A stretch of 64,000 nucleotides of DNA from Acanthopleuribacter pedis (GCF_017377855.1 NZ_JAFREP010000024.1:121201-185200), one strand, 5' to 3'; counted from the stretch's first letter, positions 54,368 through 63,740 are shown. Notes: generated by a model not told the origin, from the letters alone. Numbers and translations: made by a program.

Positions 54368-54682
54368 TTAGGCTATGGCAAGCGCACTATCCATGGAATC
54401 GTGAATATCGCAAATGCGGTCGAAACGGGTGATTTGCAGTAGCAGACGAACTTCTTGGCCGACATACACGAGGCGCAGTTTCTTGTCGGCTTTGGTGCTC
54501 ATTTTGAGGGCCGAAACAATGATGGAAAGCCCGAGAGAGTCCATGAAATCGCACTTTTCGAAGTTAAATACGATTAACGACGCGTCGGAATCAAAGGCCT
54601 CATTCACTTTCTTTCGCATGCTGGACAGTGCGGCACCGTCCATGCGTTTCGGCATCTCGATGATCAGTGGTTCGGTCGCCAT
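54368..54682 (-). CDS. STAS-domain protein (anti-sigma factor antagonist-like)
   Basis: 104 residues, a single STAS domain: LIVFNFEKCDFMDSLGLSIIV with the phosphorylatable S49 in the D-S-[LS]-G-L context of SpoIIAA-like antagonists, then KKLRLVYVGQEVRLLLQITRFDRI. Such proteins bind anti-sigma factors or kinases in the unphosphorylated state. No switch kinase or phosphatase is nearby, so the partner is elsewhere. It is placed between the sugar-transferase genes and wza, so it likely controls polysaccharide production. Confidence 0.88.
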   Translation of the reverse strand: MATEPLIIEMPKRMDGAALSSMRKKVNEAFDSDASLIVFNFEKCDFMDSLGLSIIVSALKMSTKADKKLRLVYVGQEVRLLLQITRFDRICDIHDSMDSALAIA

Positions 54683-54844
54683 GGTAACAATCCTTTTAAA
54701 AAAGCAAAAATTCCCAATTGATGAAGGGGTGGGATAGGACGAGATGGAACATCGCTTGGAATGACTAATACTAGATCACAAGTGCGGGAATATCAACAAC
54801 AGGGTCGCGCCAAAAAACGCGCCCCGTACCCCAAGGGCCGACGC

Positions 54845-56323
54845 TCACAGGAATCGGTGTTTGCCGGGAATCCACGCCTTAAAGAAGAGACTGCAATCCT
54901 GCTTAAAATTGCGCGTTGCATTGTAAAAAATCGCGGTTGCCAGAGTCTCGTCGCGACCTAAATGTTCGCTGCCGAGTTGCTGGACCAGGCCGGTACAACC
55001 GATTTTCCCCGCCAAGAGGTCGTCGCGCCATTCCTCGTCGAGGTTCTTCAGGTCTTCGCGCCGCAACGGCGGATTGCCGACAAAAGCCAAGTGGCCGTTG
55101 GCGATATCAAACAGCGACGGAAGAATATCCAGCAGGAAAAACCCAAACCCGAAGCGCCGCCAACTGCGCCATTGAAAATCGTATTCGCCGCGCAGGTTCT
55201 GTTTTACCGGGTGGCACAGGATCTCTTCGCTCACCAGGAAGGTACCGCGCACCAACTTGTGAATCAGCGCCAGCAGCATGGTGGGGAAAAAGGCCAAAAT
55301 CGCCAAAAAGAAGGCCACCACCCGCTCTGCCCCAAGACCCCAGGGCGTGGGTTTGGTGATATCGGTGAGAATGGCCGGATCGTCGATAACGAGCGAACTT
55401 TTATCCTGCAGATCCAGCACGAAGGTGCGGCAAACGTATTTGTTTTCAAAGCTGGTGTTGGGACCGATGTAGGTTCCCGGCGCCACCACCGCGTTGGCGA
55501 TGTGGGCGCCGGCTTCGATATAGGCTTGGTCGCCGATAAAAGCACCAGGCCCAATCTCAGCGCCGGCTTTGATAAAGGCGCCGTCGCCAACCAGGGTTGG
55601 TGCGATCAAGGTGGCCTTGGGTGAGATGTGGCAGCGGCGGCCGACGCGCACGCCGTCCTCGAGTTCCGCCCCTTTGAACTGGAACAAATCCGGCCGATCT
55701 TTGATTCGCTCGTTCATGGCGAGGTAATCCTCGGTCGAGGCAATCCGTTGGTAGAACGCCTCGACGGTGACACGCTCGATGTCGGGGATAAAGGTGAGCG
55801 CATCGGTGCAAAGATCCTGAAAATAGACGGCCTCGGATTGACCGAGCAGCGCGTCGACGCCTTGCGGCGTCAGGTAAAGGCAGGGAATTTGGGTACCGAC
55901 GTCGGAACCGTCGGCCGCCGGCAGGAAAAAGGCGGTCGAATATTCGAGATCCTGGGGCATCTCGAAACGCACAAAGGTCGCCCCGTCTACCAACAGCACG
56001 CCGCCCTCCACGCCGGAGAGGTTTTTGCGAATGGAACTCTCTAGATCGAGGAATTCCGGGTCGAGCGAAACCTGCACCTCGGTGCCCCAACGCGCCCCGC
56101 TACCCACCAATTTCTCGGTTTCCCGCGGGCGGTCGCCCAAACTTAAACGAATCTTTTTAAAACCGTTGTCGCTCAGCCATTCAAGCTGGTGCTCGACCAA
56201 ATAACGGTTGCCGACGCAGAGCAGCGGCAAGGGTAATTTTTTGGTCAAATTGGCGGCGGTTTTTTCAGCGCGATCATGAATTAACAGGCAGGTAAGGCCT
56301 CGGTCAACGATATCAAGAGGCAT
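54845..56323 (-). CDS. Fusion: nucleotidyltransferase-like, hexapeptide beta-helix, degenerate sugar transferase
   Basis: 492 residues; ATG after AAGGAG. Residues about 30-210 look like a sugar-1-phosphate nucleotidyltransferase (LPLPLLCVGNRYLVEHQLEWL, GVLLVDGATFVRF). Residues about 225-300 are left-handed beta-helix hexapeptides (VRVGRRCHISPKATLI, GDGAFIKAGAEIGPGAFIGD, IGPNTSF). Two hydrophobic segments follow (about 335-365), then a sugar-transferase-like end (GHLAFVGNPPLRREDL, KIGCTGLVQQLGSE) in which the usual VGPRP reads VGNPP. The combination is unusual and may activate and transfer a sugar at the membrane. The start lies two bases after the upstream stop. Confidence 0.78.
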   Translation of the reverse strand: MPLDIVDRGLTCLLIHDRAEKTAANLTKKLPLPLLCVGNRYLVEHQLEWLSDNGFKKIRLSLGDRPRETEKLVGSGARWGTEVQVSLDPEFLDLESSIRKNLSGVEGGVLLVDGATFVRFEMPQDLEYSTAFFLPAADGSDVGTQIPCLYLTPQGVDALLGQSEAVYFQDLCTDALTFIPDIERVTVEAFYQRIASTEDYLAMNERIKDRPDLFQFKGAELEDGVRVGRRCHISPKATLIAPTLVGDGAFIKAGAEIGPGAFIGDQAYIEAGAHIANAVVAPGTYIGPNTSFENKYVCRTFVLDLQDKSSLVIDDPAILTDITKPTPWGLGAERVVAFFLAILAFFPTMLLALIHKLVRGTFLVSEEILCHPVKQNLRGEYDFQWRSWRRFGFGFFLLDILPSLFDIANGHLAFVGNPPLRREDLKNLDEEWRDDLLAGKIGCTGLVQQLGSEHLGRDETLATAIFYNATRNFKQDCSLFFKAWIPGKHRFL

Positions 56324-56325
56324 GG

Positions 56326-57063
56326 TCAGGATGCTCCTTTCCCGAGAAGAACCGCTGGAATGGTTTTAAGCAATAACTTGATGTCGTTCCACAGCGACTC
56401 GTTTTGGATATACTCCACATCTAACTTAACTTGGTCGTCAAAAGGGATATCACTGCGCCCACTCACCTGCCAAATGCAGGTAATGCCCTGCTCGGCGTCG
56501 AGGCGGCGGCGTTCTTCCGAGGTGTAGTGGGCCACCTCGTTGGGCAGTGGCGGACGGGGGCCGACCAGACTCATGTCGCCCCGCAGGACATTCCACAACT
56601 GAGGCAATTCGTCGATGCTGAGCTTGCGGATAATGCGGCCGATCGGCGTAATGCGCGGATCGTTCTTCATTTTGAAAATAACGCCGCCTTCCATCTCGTT
56701 TTGTTCCATCAACTCTTTTTTCATCTTATCGGCGTTGGGAACCATTGAGCGGAATTTCCAAAACCGAAACTCGCGGCCGTAACGGCCGATACGGGTTTGG
56801 GAATAAAAAGCGGGCCCACCGTCGCGTTTAATGAACACAATCAGGAACAGGAACAATGGCGAAAGGGCCAGCAGGAGCGCGCCGGATGCAAAAATATCAA
56901 ACAGGCGTTTGGCCCAATAGAACCAGCCGGTTCGGATCTTTTGTACGTATTTGCGCCAAACCACGCGCAGCACCATCATGCCGGAGGTTCGGCCACCGTA
57001 CGTCTTGTTGAGCGTCCGCAGCAAGCGTTCGTGTTCTTCGATATCGGCTTCGGCACGTTTCAT
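56326..57063 (-). CDS. Initiating sugar transferase (WbaP/WcaJ type)
   Basis: 245 residues. After a cytoplasmic helix, KRLFDIFASGALLLALSPLFLFLIVFIKRDG is the conserved membrane hairpin. The catalytic part follows with GPAFYSQTRIGRYGREFRFWKFRSM, KNDPRITPIGRIIRKLSIDELPQLWNVLRGDMSLVGPRP and ITCIWQVSGRSDI. These are all hallmarks of phosphoglycosyl transferases that load the first sugar-phosphate on undecaprenyl phosphate. It lacks the large N-terminal membrane bundle of long WbaP/WcaJ forms. The only intact member of three related domains in the locus. Confidence 0.93.
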   Translation of the reverse strand: MKRAEADIEEHERLLRTLNKTYGGRTSGMMVLRVVWRKYVQKIRTGWFYWAKRLFDIFASGALLLALSPLFLFLIVFIKRDGGPAFYSQTRIGRYGREFRFWKFRSMVPNADKMKKELMEQNEMEGGVIFKMKNDPRITPIGRIIRKLSIDELPQLWNVLRGDMSLVGPRPPLPNEVAHYTSEERRRLDAEQGITCIWQVSGRSDIPFDDQVKLDVEYIQNESLWNDIKLLLKTIPAVLLGKGAS

Positions 57064-57258
57064 GGCTCAGCTCCTATGCCTTTCAACCCACACTGAGCGA
57101 CCCTTGGTCGCACAGGACCCATCCTAGTTGTTTTTCCCAGAGTTGAAAAGCGCCCATCACGGTGAAAATCCGTGAACCCGCGCTTATCACCCGCTTCGAC
57201 AAAGGCCGCCACAACAAGGGCGCGCCCGCATTAAAAAAGACACCGAGGAAATTAGGCA

Positions 57259-58593
57259 TCATGATTTACCCGCCCGGGGCGCGCCTTTTTTGCCAAAACG
57301 CACCACGTTAATCAGAAAAATCACGTTCCCAATCACGTATCGCTTCCACAATCGTCGCGGCTCTTGAATCAGACGGTACAACCACTCCATCCCCAACTCA
57401 CGCATCCAAATCGGCGCACGGGGAATGCGGCCCGACATAAAGTCGAACAAGCCGCCGACACCCATGGCCATGTTCACCTCAAGCCGCGACCAGTTGGTAT
57501 CGATCCAGGTCTCTTGGCGCGGTACGCCCATGGCGACAAACAACATGTGTGCACCGGAATCGTTGATTTCTCGGATGACCTGATCCAACTCTTCCGGTTT
57601 GATAAAGCCATGGCGGTACCCGCAAATGCGCAAGTTCGGCCACTTCTCCAAAAGGTTTTCGACCATGGCGTCAACCACGCCGGGTGCGGCGCCCAACAGG
57701 TAAATACCCAGGTCGTCACCATTAATCCGCGCGCACAGCGCGGGAAACAAATCCGTGCCGTTCAAGTTATCTTTCATCTGCAATCGCAGCATTTTACAGG
57801 CAATTTGTAGGCCGATGCCGTCGGGGTATATGTGGTCGCTCGCTTCTAAAATGCGCCGATAATCCGGGTTGCGCAGCGAGATGTTAATACAGTCGGGATT
57901 GACGAAAGCAAGGCGCTCTTTGCGACCCGCGCGGCAGGTCGCCAAAATTTCATCAAGGGCCTCGTCCAAGGTCAGGTTGGTCATGGTTAAACCAAACATG
58001 GCAAGCGTGGGACCCGCGTCGGCCTTAGCCTCGGGATCGGTGCCCATCAGCGCGGCCGGCACCGCCCGCGCCGCTTTGCCGAGGTCGGTTTTCCAGTGAG
58101 CCTCCTCCACATCGGCCACGGCGGTTTCCGCCTCGGTCGAAAAAGCAATGTTGGTTCGCGACTTAATAAAAAAGGAATGAATTAATCCTGGACGCGCGTC
58201 GAGCCGACGCAAAAACCGCGTGGGCAGCCGCGCCGCGGCCTCGCGCGTCAGGGGCGCGGGCCCTACCAAGCTGAGATCACCACGCCAAACGGCCCAGATA
58301 AAGGGTGATTTAGCAATCAAGGGATGATTGAGCAGGCTCGCCAAAAAGCCGTCTGGCAAGGGGGCGGCCTCGGCCAAATGGATGGGGCGCGCCTGACGCC
58401 CGAGGTATTCATGCCGCACCAACCAGGTCCGCCCCTTGATTTTTGCCAATACAAAGTGCCCGAGCCACAAGGGCCACAGCGTCAACATCAACAGCATGCT
58501 GACCCCGAGATCCATCAGTCGCGACAAAAACCCGGTGAAAAGAAGCCGCCCGCGGGACAGCGAAACCTTTAATCGTACAAATAAGTTACCCAT
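57259..58593 (-). CDS. Fusion: degenerate sugar transferase plus WecG/TagA/CpsF glycosyltransferase
   Basis: 444 residues if started at ATG 58593; an in-frame ATG at 58623 is possible, and neither has a strong ribosome-binding site. The N-terminal 200 residues mimic a sugar transferase (LMDLGVSMLLMLTLWPLWLG helix, WRGDLSLVGPAPLT, RPGLIHSF) but have lost catalytic residues. Residues about 205-400 are a complete WecG/TagA domain: LTMTNLTLDEALDEIL, AFVNPDCINISLRNPDYRRIL, YPDGIGLQIACKML, GTDLFPALC, LLGAAPGVVDAMV, FVAMGVPRQETWI and GVGGLFDFMSGRIPRAPIWMRELGMEWLYRL. It would add the second sugar, with the N-terminal half as membrane anchor. Confidence 0.88.
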   Translation of the reverse strand: MGNLFVRLKVSLSRGRLLFTGFLSRLMDLGVSMLLMLTLWPLWLGHFVLAKIKGRTWLVRHEYLGRQARPIHLAEAAPLPDGFLASLLNHPLIAKSPFIWAVWRGDLSLVGPAPLTREAAARLPTRFLRRLDARPGLIHSFFIKSRTNIAFSTEAETAVADVEEAHWKTDLGKAARAVPAALMGTDPEAKADAGPTLAMFGLTMTNLTLDEALDEILATCRAGRKERLAFVNPDCINISLRNPDYRRILEASDHIYPDGIGLQIACKMLRLQMKDNLNGTDLFPALCARINGDDLGIYLLGAAPGVVDAMVENLLEKWPNLRICGYRHGFIKPEELDQVIREINDSGAHMLFVAMGVPRQETWIDTNWSRLEVNMAMGVGGLFDFMSGRIPRAPIWMRELGMEWLYRLIQEPRRLWKRYVIGNVIFLINVVRFGKKGAPRAGKS

Positions 58594-58748
58594 GATCTCA
58601 CTTTGGCTGGACGAAAATTCCATGATTCACGATCCGAGGAAAATCGAGGCGGGCGATGAAGGCTTGGGGCAGCCCTCATTTAACAATAGTCGCCAAAGTG
58701 AAGTCAAGCCGGGGCGGCGGCGACGGCGCACTTCGATTCCGGCCTGAA

Positions 58749-59423
58749 TCAGTTGTCAATCGGGGTCGCACGGACCCCAAATTGCAAGAACAACGTATCA
58801 CGCAACCAACCCAAACTCAAAAGGTTAACCATGCGTTCGAAACGACTGTCGGATTGGTTAATGCCTTCAATTTTTTCGACAAGGTAACCCTGCTCTTCGA
58901 AAAGTTCACGGGTCGTGATTTCGGTAAAAAACCGCAGGTGGGTGCGGTCGAGGATACCGGCGTCCTCATAACGCCAGGTTTTGTGGAACACCAGTTTCCA
59001 GAGGGTGTGGAAATGCCGCACATTGGGAATGGAGGCCGCCACCGAACCACCGGGGCGCAGGAACTGTTTGATATCGCGCAATACCCGATAAGGATCGACG
59101 AGATGCTCCAACACATCGTTAAAAACGATACAGTCAAATTGTCGTTGGGGAATTTCAAAAATGGTTTCAGGTGCCCCACCCAGAAACACCCGATCCAGCC
59201 GGGTTTCCGCGATTTTGGCAGCCAACGGATTGAGTTCGATGCCCCAATACTCGCAATCGTAATGCTGTTTGACCAGGTTGCCAAAGGTGCCCCCGCCGCA
59301 ACCGACTTCTAGGAAGCTGGTGGCTTTTTCCGGTAAAAACGCGAGCATCTCGCTCCTAGCGTGTTCGAAATAGTCTTCAGGTAAGTCAGCAGCGGTCTGC
59401 TGATCTAAAATTTCTTGGCTCAT
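58749..59423 (-). CDS. SAM-dependent methyltransferase
   Basis: 224 residues from ATG 59423. Class I fold with motif I FLEVGCGGGTFGNLV, acidic YWGIELNP, FDCIVFNDVLEHLVDP (motif with HL-x-DP) and LRPGGSVAASIPNVRHFHTL, typical of methyltransferases of surface-polysaccharide loci (UbiE/Methyltransf_23 type). Likely methylates a sugar or caps the chain. First gene of the minus-strand locus; the long upstream intergenic region should hold the operon promoter. Confidence 0.85.
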   Translation of the reverse strand: MSQEILDQQTAADLPEDYFEHARSEMLAFLPEKATSFLEVGCGGGTFGNLVKQHYDCEYWGIELNPLAAKIAETRLDRVFLGGAPETIFEIPQRQFDCIVFNDVLEHLVDPYRVLRDIKQFLRPGGSVAASIPNVRHFHTLWKLVFHKTWRYEDAGILDRTHLRFFTEITTRELFEEQGYLVEKIEGINQSDSRFERMVNLLSLGWLRDTLFLQFGVRATPIDN

Positions 59424-60179
59424 GTGTGTGCCCCCGACAGGTATCAAAACCGAAGATGATCGATGGAAGGTAACAATCCAAGACAAAGCGTGTGCCCACA
59501 CGGAAGAAAAGCGGAAGGCAATGGCGCTCAGGTCTGGATTCCAGCGTTGAAAATGGCGATAAAGGGATTCCAATGGGCAAGGATGGCTTCAGCCTAGCGC
59601 AAATCATGATAAGGTGTCGCCTCCTTTTTAGGGAGAAGGCCGGGATCGCACCTTTTTTTGGTTTTTCGCGACCCGAACCGATAAAGCTGAGAAGGAAAAC
59701 AGGCGCCCAAGGCGTGTCGGTCGCCGCCGGCCCGGAAGCCGGCGATGACGCACCCATGTTCAAACCGCCTCATGCAATCCGTGCTTGCGTTTCACGCATT
59801 TCTCGTGGTTCCCGCGAGGAATGAGGTTAAGGTTTAACGTGTTGACAAAAAAGGTTTTCCCAGACTCGGAGGATTGTGGCGAACGTGCTATGCTAGCTGA
59901 GCAGCGCGCGTCGCACCGGCGGCAGCGACGATTTTGGCTAAAGAGTTAAAGAGAAACGGTTTAAGCATGCCGAACATCCATCACTGGTTGCGAGCACCAT
60001 CGCCGGCAAGCGTCTCTGACGGATTCTTTGGTCAACATATCGTGAATGCGTTTCCCGGCGTGGCTGGGTGCGTTGCTTCGATCCACGCATTGTGAGAACC
60101 TTGTCTTGCTGATTGTTCATTTAATTACCCGGCGCGCCTGTCCGTCCGGAATACCTTGTTCCATCCTGGAGTTTCACCC
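59424..60179. other. Divergent promoter region of the exopolysaccharide locus
   Basis: About 750 bases without a convincing gene, between divergent methyltransferase and glycosyltransferase genes. A TTGACA occurs at about 59841 but has no well-spaced -10 box. Frames on both strands lack family features. Confidence 0.4.
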
Positions 60180-61355
60180 GTGAACATGTTGCTTTACCTG
60201 GTGTACGGCGGCACCGAGACCTATTGGCGCGAACTCAAATTCAGCGTTTTATCCGCGGTTTCTTTCTTGGATAAAGAACCTCAGTCGGACGTCAAAATAG
60301 TGATCGCAACCGATCAACCGGACCAAGTCGCGGGCTGGCCGGTCGAGGTCTATCCCTTTGATCAAACCAAACTCACGGAATGGGCCGGCCCCGACAATTA
60401 CCTCCACCGCTCCAAAAACCGGCTGATGGCCGAGATAATGGAACACTACCAAATTCCCTGCGCGTTCATCGATACCGACACCTACTTCGTCGCATCACCC
60501 GCGCTTCTGTTTACCCGAGTCGCGCCGGGCATGTCGGTCATGCACCTTCCCGAGGGCTTGTTGGTGGAAAAACACATTCCCCTCGCGGATTACGCGGTCG
60601 GCCGAGAATTGGTCGACCCCAACGGCGATACGTACGTGATTCAACCAGACTCTATTATGGTGAATTCGGGGGTGGTCGGCATCCACCCGGATGACCGCAT
60701 GTTGATTGACCGCGCCCTGTGGCTTGTCGACGAACTTTATGGACCCACGCAGATTTTTAACGTGGAACAGTACGCCATGGGCGAGGTGCTGCGAACTTGT
60801 ACGGAATTGAATATGTCCGGCGATATCATTCATCATTACTGGGGCTTCTCGCGACCCTTTTTCCATCGCGAGTTGATCCGGTTCTTTGAGGAATCCAAAT
60901 CCTTGTCCTTCGCGGAGCAAGCCGAACGCTGCGGTGAGGTGCGCGCCGAGGTCCCGCGCAACCCATTCGGGCAGCGGTTACGTGCGCGGGTTTCCCGCCT
61001 GTTCGGTTCCTGGAGCGAGGTCTATGCGGCTGCTTACCTCGCGGTCAAATCCAGCGAAAAGTGTGTGTTAGAGGCTGACGATCCCAATTGCGAGCTGGCC
61101 AAAATCTGGCGGGAACAAGCGCTGGCCTTGCTCATTGAAGAACGTGAAAAAGGCAACATCGCCTTCGCGGAAGGTCGCCGCCGCGCCGGACAATTCGCCG
61201 GCCTGCTCAAGCACATGCTCCAGTCCAAAGTGTGGTTACCCGTCCGCGACCCCGCGCTGCTGGACCGATTCGAGGAAGATGAACGTTTGTCCTGGGATAA
61301 ATTCTGGGCCGAAACCAAAGGCTTGCTCGGCCGCCTACAAAACACCCGCGGCTAA
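60180..61355 (+). CDS. Putative GT-A glycosyltransferase
   Basis: 391 residues. GTG 60180 is chosen since GGAG stands 8 bases before it. The N-terminal half looks like a nucleotide-sugar fold: LLYLVYGGTETYWRELKFSVLSA, VKIVIATDQPD, and ICAFIDTDTYF-type segment with D98-x-D100 as metal-binding motif; NSGVVGIHP and a late HHYWG are typical of GT8/GT77-like enzymes. The C-terminal 130 residues are helical. Divergent from the main polysaccharide operon and probably part of it functionally. Specificity unknown. Confidence 0.7.
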   Translation: MNMLLYLVYGGTETYWRELKFSVLSAVSFLDKEPQSDVKIVIATDQPDQVAGWPVEVYPFDQTKLTEWAGPDNYLHRSKNRLMAEIMEHYQIPCAFIDTDTYFVASPALLFTRVAPGMSVMHLPEGLLVEKHIPLADYAVGRELVDPNGDTYVIQPDSIMVNSGVVGIHPDDRMLIDRALWLVDELYGPTQIFNVEQYAMGEVLRTCTELNMSGDIIHHYWGFSRPFFHRELIRFFEESKSLSFAEQAERCGEVRAEVPRNPFGQRLRARVSRLFGSWSEVYAAAYLAVKSSEKCVLEADDPNCELAKIWREQALALLIEEREKGNIAFAEGRRRAGQFAGLLKHMLQSKVWLPVRDPALLDRFEEDERLSWDKFWAETKGLLGRLQNTRG

Positions 61356-61507
61356 GTACACCGCTTTGTTTCCCAACGAAAAAATTTTCTCATTGACACC
61401 CCTCCGTTTAGAGCCCATGTTGAAGGTAACGGGGCACCTTCTCTTGTTTCAGGTCTTTTTCAGCAGGTTTCCCGCGCAAATCACGACAAAACTTCAGGGA
61501 GCGCCCC

Positions 61508-62761
61508 ATGCTGATCGAATTCAAAGTGCGCAACCATGGCTGCATATTAGAACCCCAGCACCTCAGCATGGTTGCCAAAAACTTTCGTGGTTCTAGCGAG
61601 AAAGAACCCTATGTCCATAGCGTCAACGGCCTAAACGTATTGACCAACGCCCTCATTTACGGCGCCAATGGTTCAGGTAAAAGCACCCTGATTGAAGCAT
61701 TGGCTTTCGCCCAAGATTTTGTCGCTTTTTCCGCCAAGGCACAAAGCAACGACCCCGACCGGCCCCATTTCCAGCCCTTCCACTTCCAAGAGTCACCGGA
61801 AAAGACCGACAGCGAGTTTGAGTTCACCTTCATTCAAGACGGCGTCCGTTACCAATACGGATTCGAAGGGAACCAAGAACGCATTCTCAGTGAATGGCTT
61901 TTCGCCTACCCGGAAAACCGCGCACAACGCTGGTTTGAGCGTTTCTGCGACGACGATACGGGAAAAACGCACTGGCACTTTGGGAGCAGGTTCAAAGGCC
62001 AAAAAGCCACAATTCGTGACCTTACCCGACCCGACGCCTTATTCCTGTCAACGGCCGTGATGCTCAACCACGAACAACTCATGCCCGTCTACAATTGGAT
62101 CACAGACAAACTGATCGTGTTGCGTTCAAGTAAAATTCCACCCATCTATACTTTCGGGGTCTGGCAAGACAAGACAACGCGTGCCTGGATTGAGCAGTTT
62201 CTCGAACAAACCGACACCGGCATCAAGGGACTGAGAATTCACGAAACGCCCGTAGACAGCCTCCCCGAAATGGTTCAACCGTTTCAAGCCAAACTAGAAG
62301 AAACCCCGCCGGGAGGACGATCCGGTCACATTACCCAAATTGAAATGAGCACCCTGCACCAAGTAAACGGAACCCTGCACGAAACCCCACTACATTGGGA
62401 ATCGACCGGTAACCAAAAGTTGGTAGCTTTGGCCGCACACCTGATGGAAATTCTCAAAAACGGCGAGGTACTTTTCGTCGACGAACTCCACAACAGTTGG
62501 CATTCCCTGCTTTCAGCCCATATCATCCAATACTTTTCACGAAAACATAACCCGTCCGGCGCCCAGCTCATTTCCACCACCCACGACACCAGCCTGCTTT
62601 CCTTAAAAGAACTGGGGCGCGACCAGATTTGGTTCATCGAAAGGAACCAAAAAACCCTGGCAAGCCAACTATATGCGCTGCTAGAATTCAAGCCACGCAA
62701 AGAAGAATCTTTAGAGCGGGGTTATTTACGCGGCCGTTACGGCGCCATCCCCGATCTCTAG
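61508..62761 (+). CDS. RloA-like AAA15 family ATPase
   Basis: 417 residues; ATG after GGGAG. Starts with LIEFKVRNHGCI, as in AAA_21/AAA15 proteins (F.V.N...I). Walker A YGANGSGKST (51-60), ABC-like signature region HWESTGNQKLVALAAHLMEIL, Walker B VLFVDELHNSWHS (D325, E326) and H-loop ISTTHDTSLL. Such ABC-type ATPases are paired with RloB/TOPRIM nucleases in phage defence (as in Campylobacter RloA/RloB loci and, more distantly, PARIS AriA/AriB). The next gene is indeed RloB-like, 84 bases downstream. GC is lower than in neighbours, in keeping with transfer. Confidence 0.88.
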   Translation: MLIEFKVRNHGCILEPQHLSMVAKNFRGSSEKEPYVHSVNGLNVLTNALIYGANGSGKSTLIEALAFAQDFVAFSAKAQSNDPDRPHFQPFHFQESPEKTDSEFEFTFIQDGVRYQYGFEGNQERILSEWLFAYPENRAQRWFERFCDDDTGKTHWHFGSRFKGQKATIRDLTRPDALFLSTAVMLNHEQLMPVYNWITDKLIVLRSSKIPPIYTFGVWQDKTTRAWIEQFLEQTDTGIKGLRIHETPVDSLPEMVQPFQAKLEETPPGGRSGHITQIEMSTLHQVNGTLHETPLHWESTGNQKLVALAAHLMEILKNGEVLFVDELHNSWHSLLSAHIIQYFSRKHNPSGAQLISTTHDTSLLSLKELGRDQIWFIERNQKTLASQLYALLEFKPRKEESLERGYLRGRYGAIPDL

Positions 62762-62845
62762 TGTCTGAAATCTAGCCTGGGTAGATTGGTGGCCACGCTG
62801 TGCCCAATGGTGCCTCCTCGGCCGGGTATAACGGCGTAGTAGCGA

Positions 62846-63418
62846 GTGGATGCCTTGGCGAACAAACAATATTTCAAAAAACGCAGACAACAGAAAGCGG
62901 AAGAACTGGCGAGGAAAAAGGCCACGAGGAACAGTCAGGCCGTGTTCCTGATCGTTACAGAAGGCGAAGAAACCGAGCCCAGGTATTTCAAAGCCCTCCG
63001 TAAGGATCTGGCATTAGCCGTCGGCCAGGTTGATATTTTTGGTTTTGGCTACACACCCAAACGACTGGTGGAGCAGGCAATCAAGAAGGCACAAAAAGAT
63101 CACTACGACCAAATCTTTTGTGTGTTTGACCGCGATGCTCATCCTCATTTCGAAGCGGCATTTCGTCTTGCCAAACGGAGCCGAAAACCGGTTCACGTGA
63201 TCGCCAGTACACCCTGTTTTGAGATTTGGTATTTACTGCACTTTACCTACACAACCAAGTCCTACCACCCCAAAGAAAAGCATTCTCCCTGTGATTGCCT
63301 GATCTGCGACCTCAAAACCTACTTACCGAACTATGCGAAAAGCGAAGAACACCTCTACCAAAAACTCAAAAACCACCGGGAAACCGCAAAAAAACACGCG
63401 GCTCAGCTTAAAACCTAA
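62846..63418 (+). CDS. RloB-like TOPRIM-type protein
   Basis: 190 residues; a GTG at 62846 is used, but a TTG at 62855 is also possible and neither has a good ribosome-binding site. Basic N-terminal tail (FKKRRQQKAEELARKK), then FLIVTEGEETEPRYFKAL with the TOPRIM-like E39, FCVFDRDAHPHF (DxD) and STPCFEIWYLLHF, all defining RloB-family proteins. A CxxC/H-like group (CDCLIC) lies at about 150-155. Expected to be the nuclease or effector triggered by the ATPase encoded upstream. Confidence 0.85.
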   Translation: MDALANKQYFKKRRQQKAEELARKKATRNSQAVFLIVTEGEETEPRYFKALRKDLALAVGQVDIFGFGYTPKRLVEQAIKKAQKDHYDQIFCVFDRDAHPHFEAAFRLAKRSRKPVHVIASTPCFEIWYLLHFTYTTKSYHPKEKHSPCDCLICDLKTYLPNYAKSEEHLYQKLKNHRETAKKHAAQLKT

Positions 63419-63517
63419 GAAGCGCCCAGATTAATGCCGGTAATTCAGAAGGAACCCGCACTGATGTTCACCTGTTGGTCGCGGCGCTTGAAGAATTGGC
63501 CGAACAAAAGGGTTAAT

Positions 63518-63694
63518 CTAAGAAGCGCGATAATTCCCGGTGATTTTAGCTAAATATCTGGACTGTAACGACCTTTAACAATGCCCACCCCACCTAGCGG
63601 GTGCGGTCGGGCGCACTCCTGGCTCCTTATTTTTCAAATCATTTAGTTCAAGACCTTTAGCCTAAATCCGTTACGCTTATCGCGCCTCTAAGGT
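63518..63694. repeat. MITE-like intergenic repeat, copy C
   Basis: Starts CTAAGAAGCGCGATAA, continues GGTGATTTTAGCTAAA and CTGTAACGACCT, has a GC-rich centre and ends TTTAGCCTAAATC...TATCGCGCCTCTAAGG: the same family as 15997-16151 and 32076-32290. Confidence 0.7.
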
Positions 63695-63698
63695 AATA

Positions 63699-63740
63699 CC
63701 TAAGAAGCGCGATAACTCGCGGCGGTTTTGGCTAAACCTC
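63699..63740. repeat. Partial copy of the same repeat family
   Basis: ACCTAAGAAGCGCGATAA followed by CGGCGGTTTTGGCTAAAC repeats the left end of the family directly behind copy C. Only the left end is recognisable; another trace, ACCTAAGAAGCGC, overlaps the stop of the RloB-like gene near 63414. From 63741 to the window edge I see no supported gene. Confidence 0.55.
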
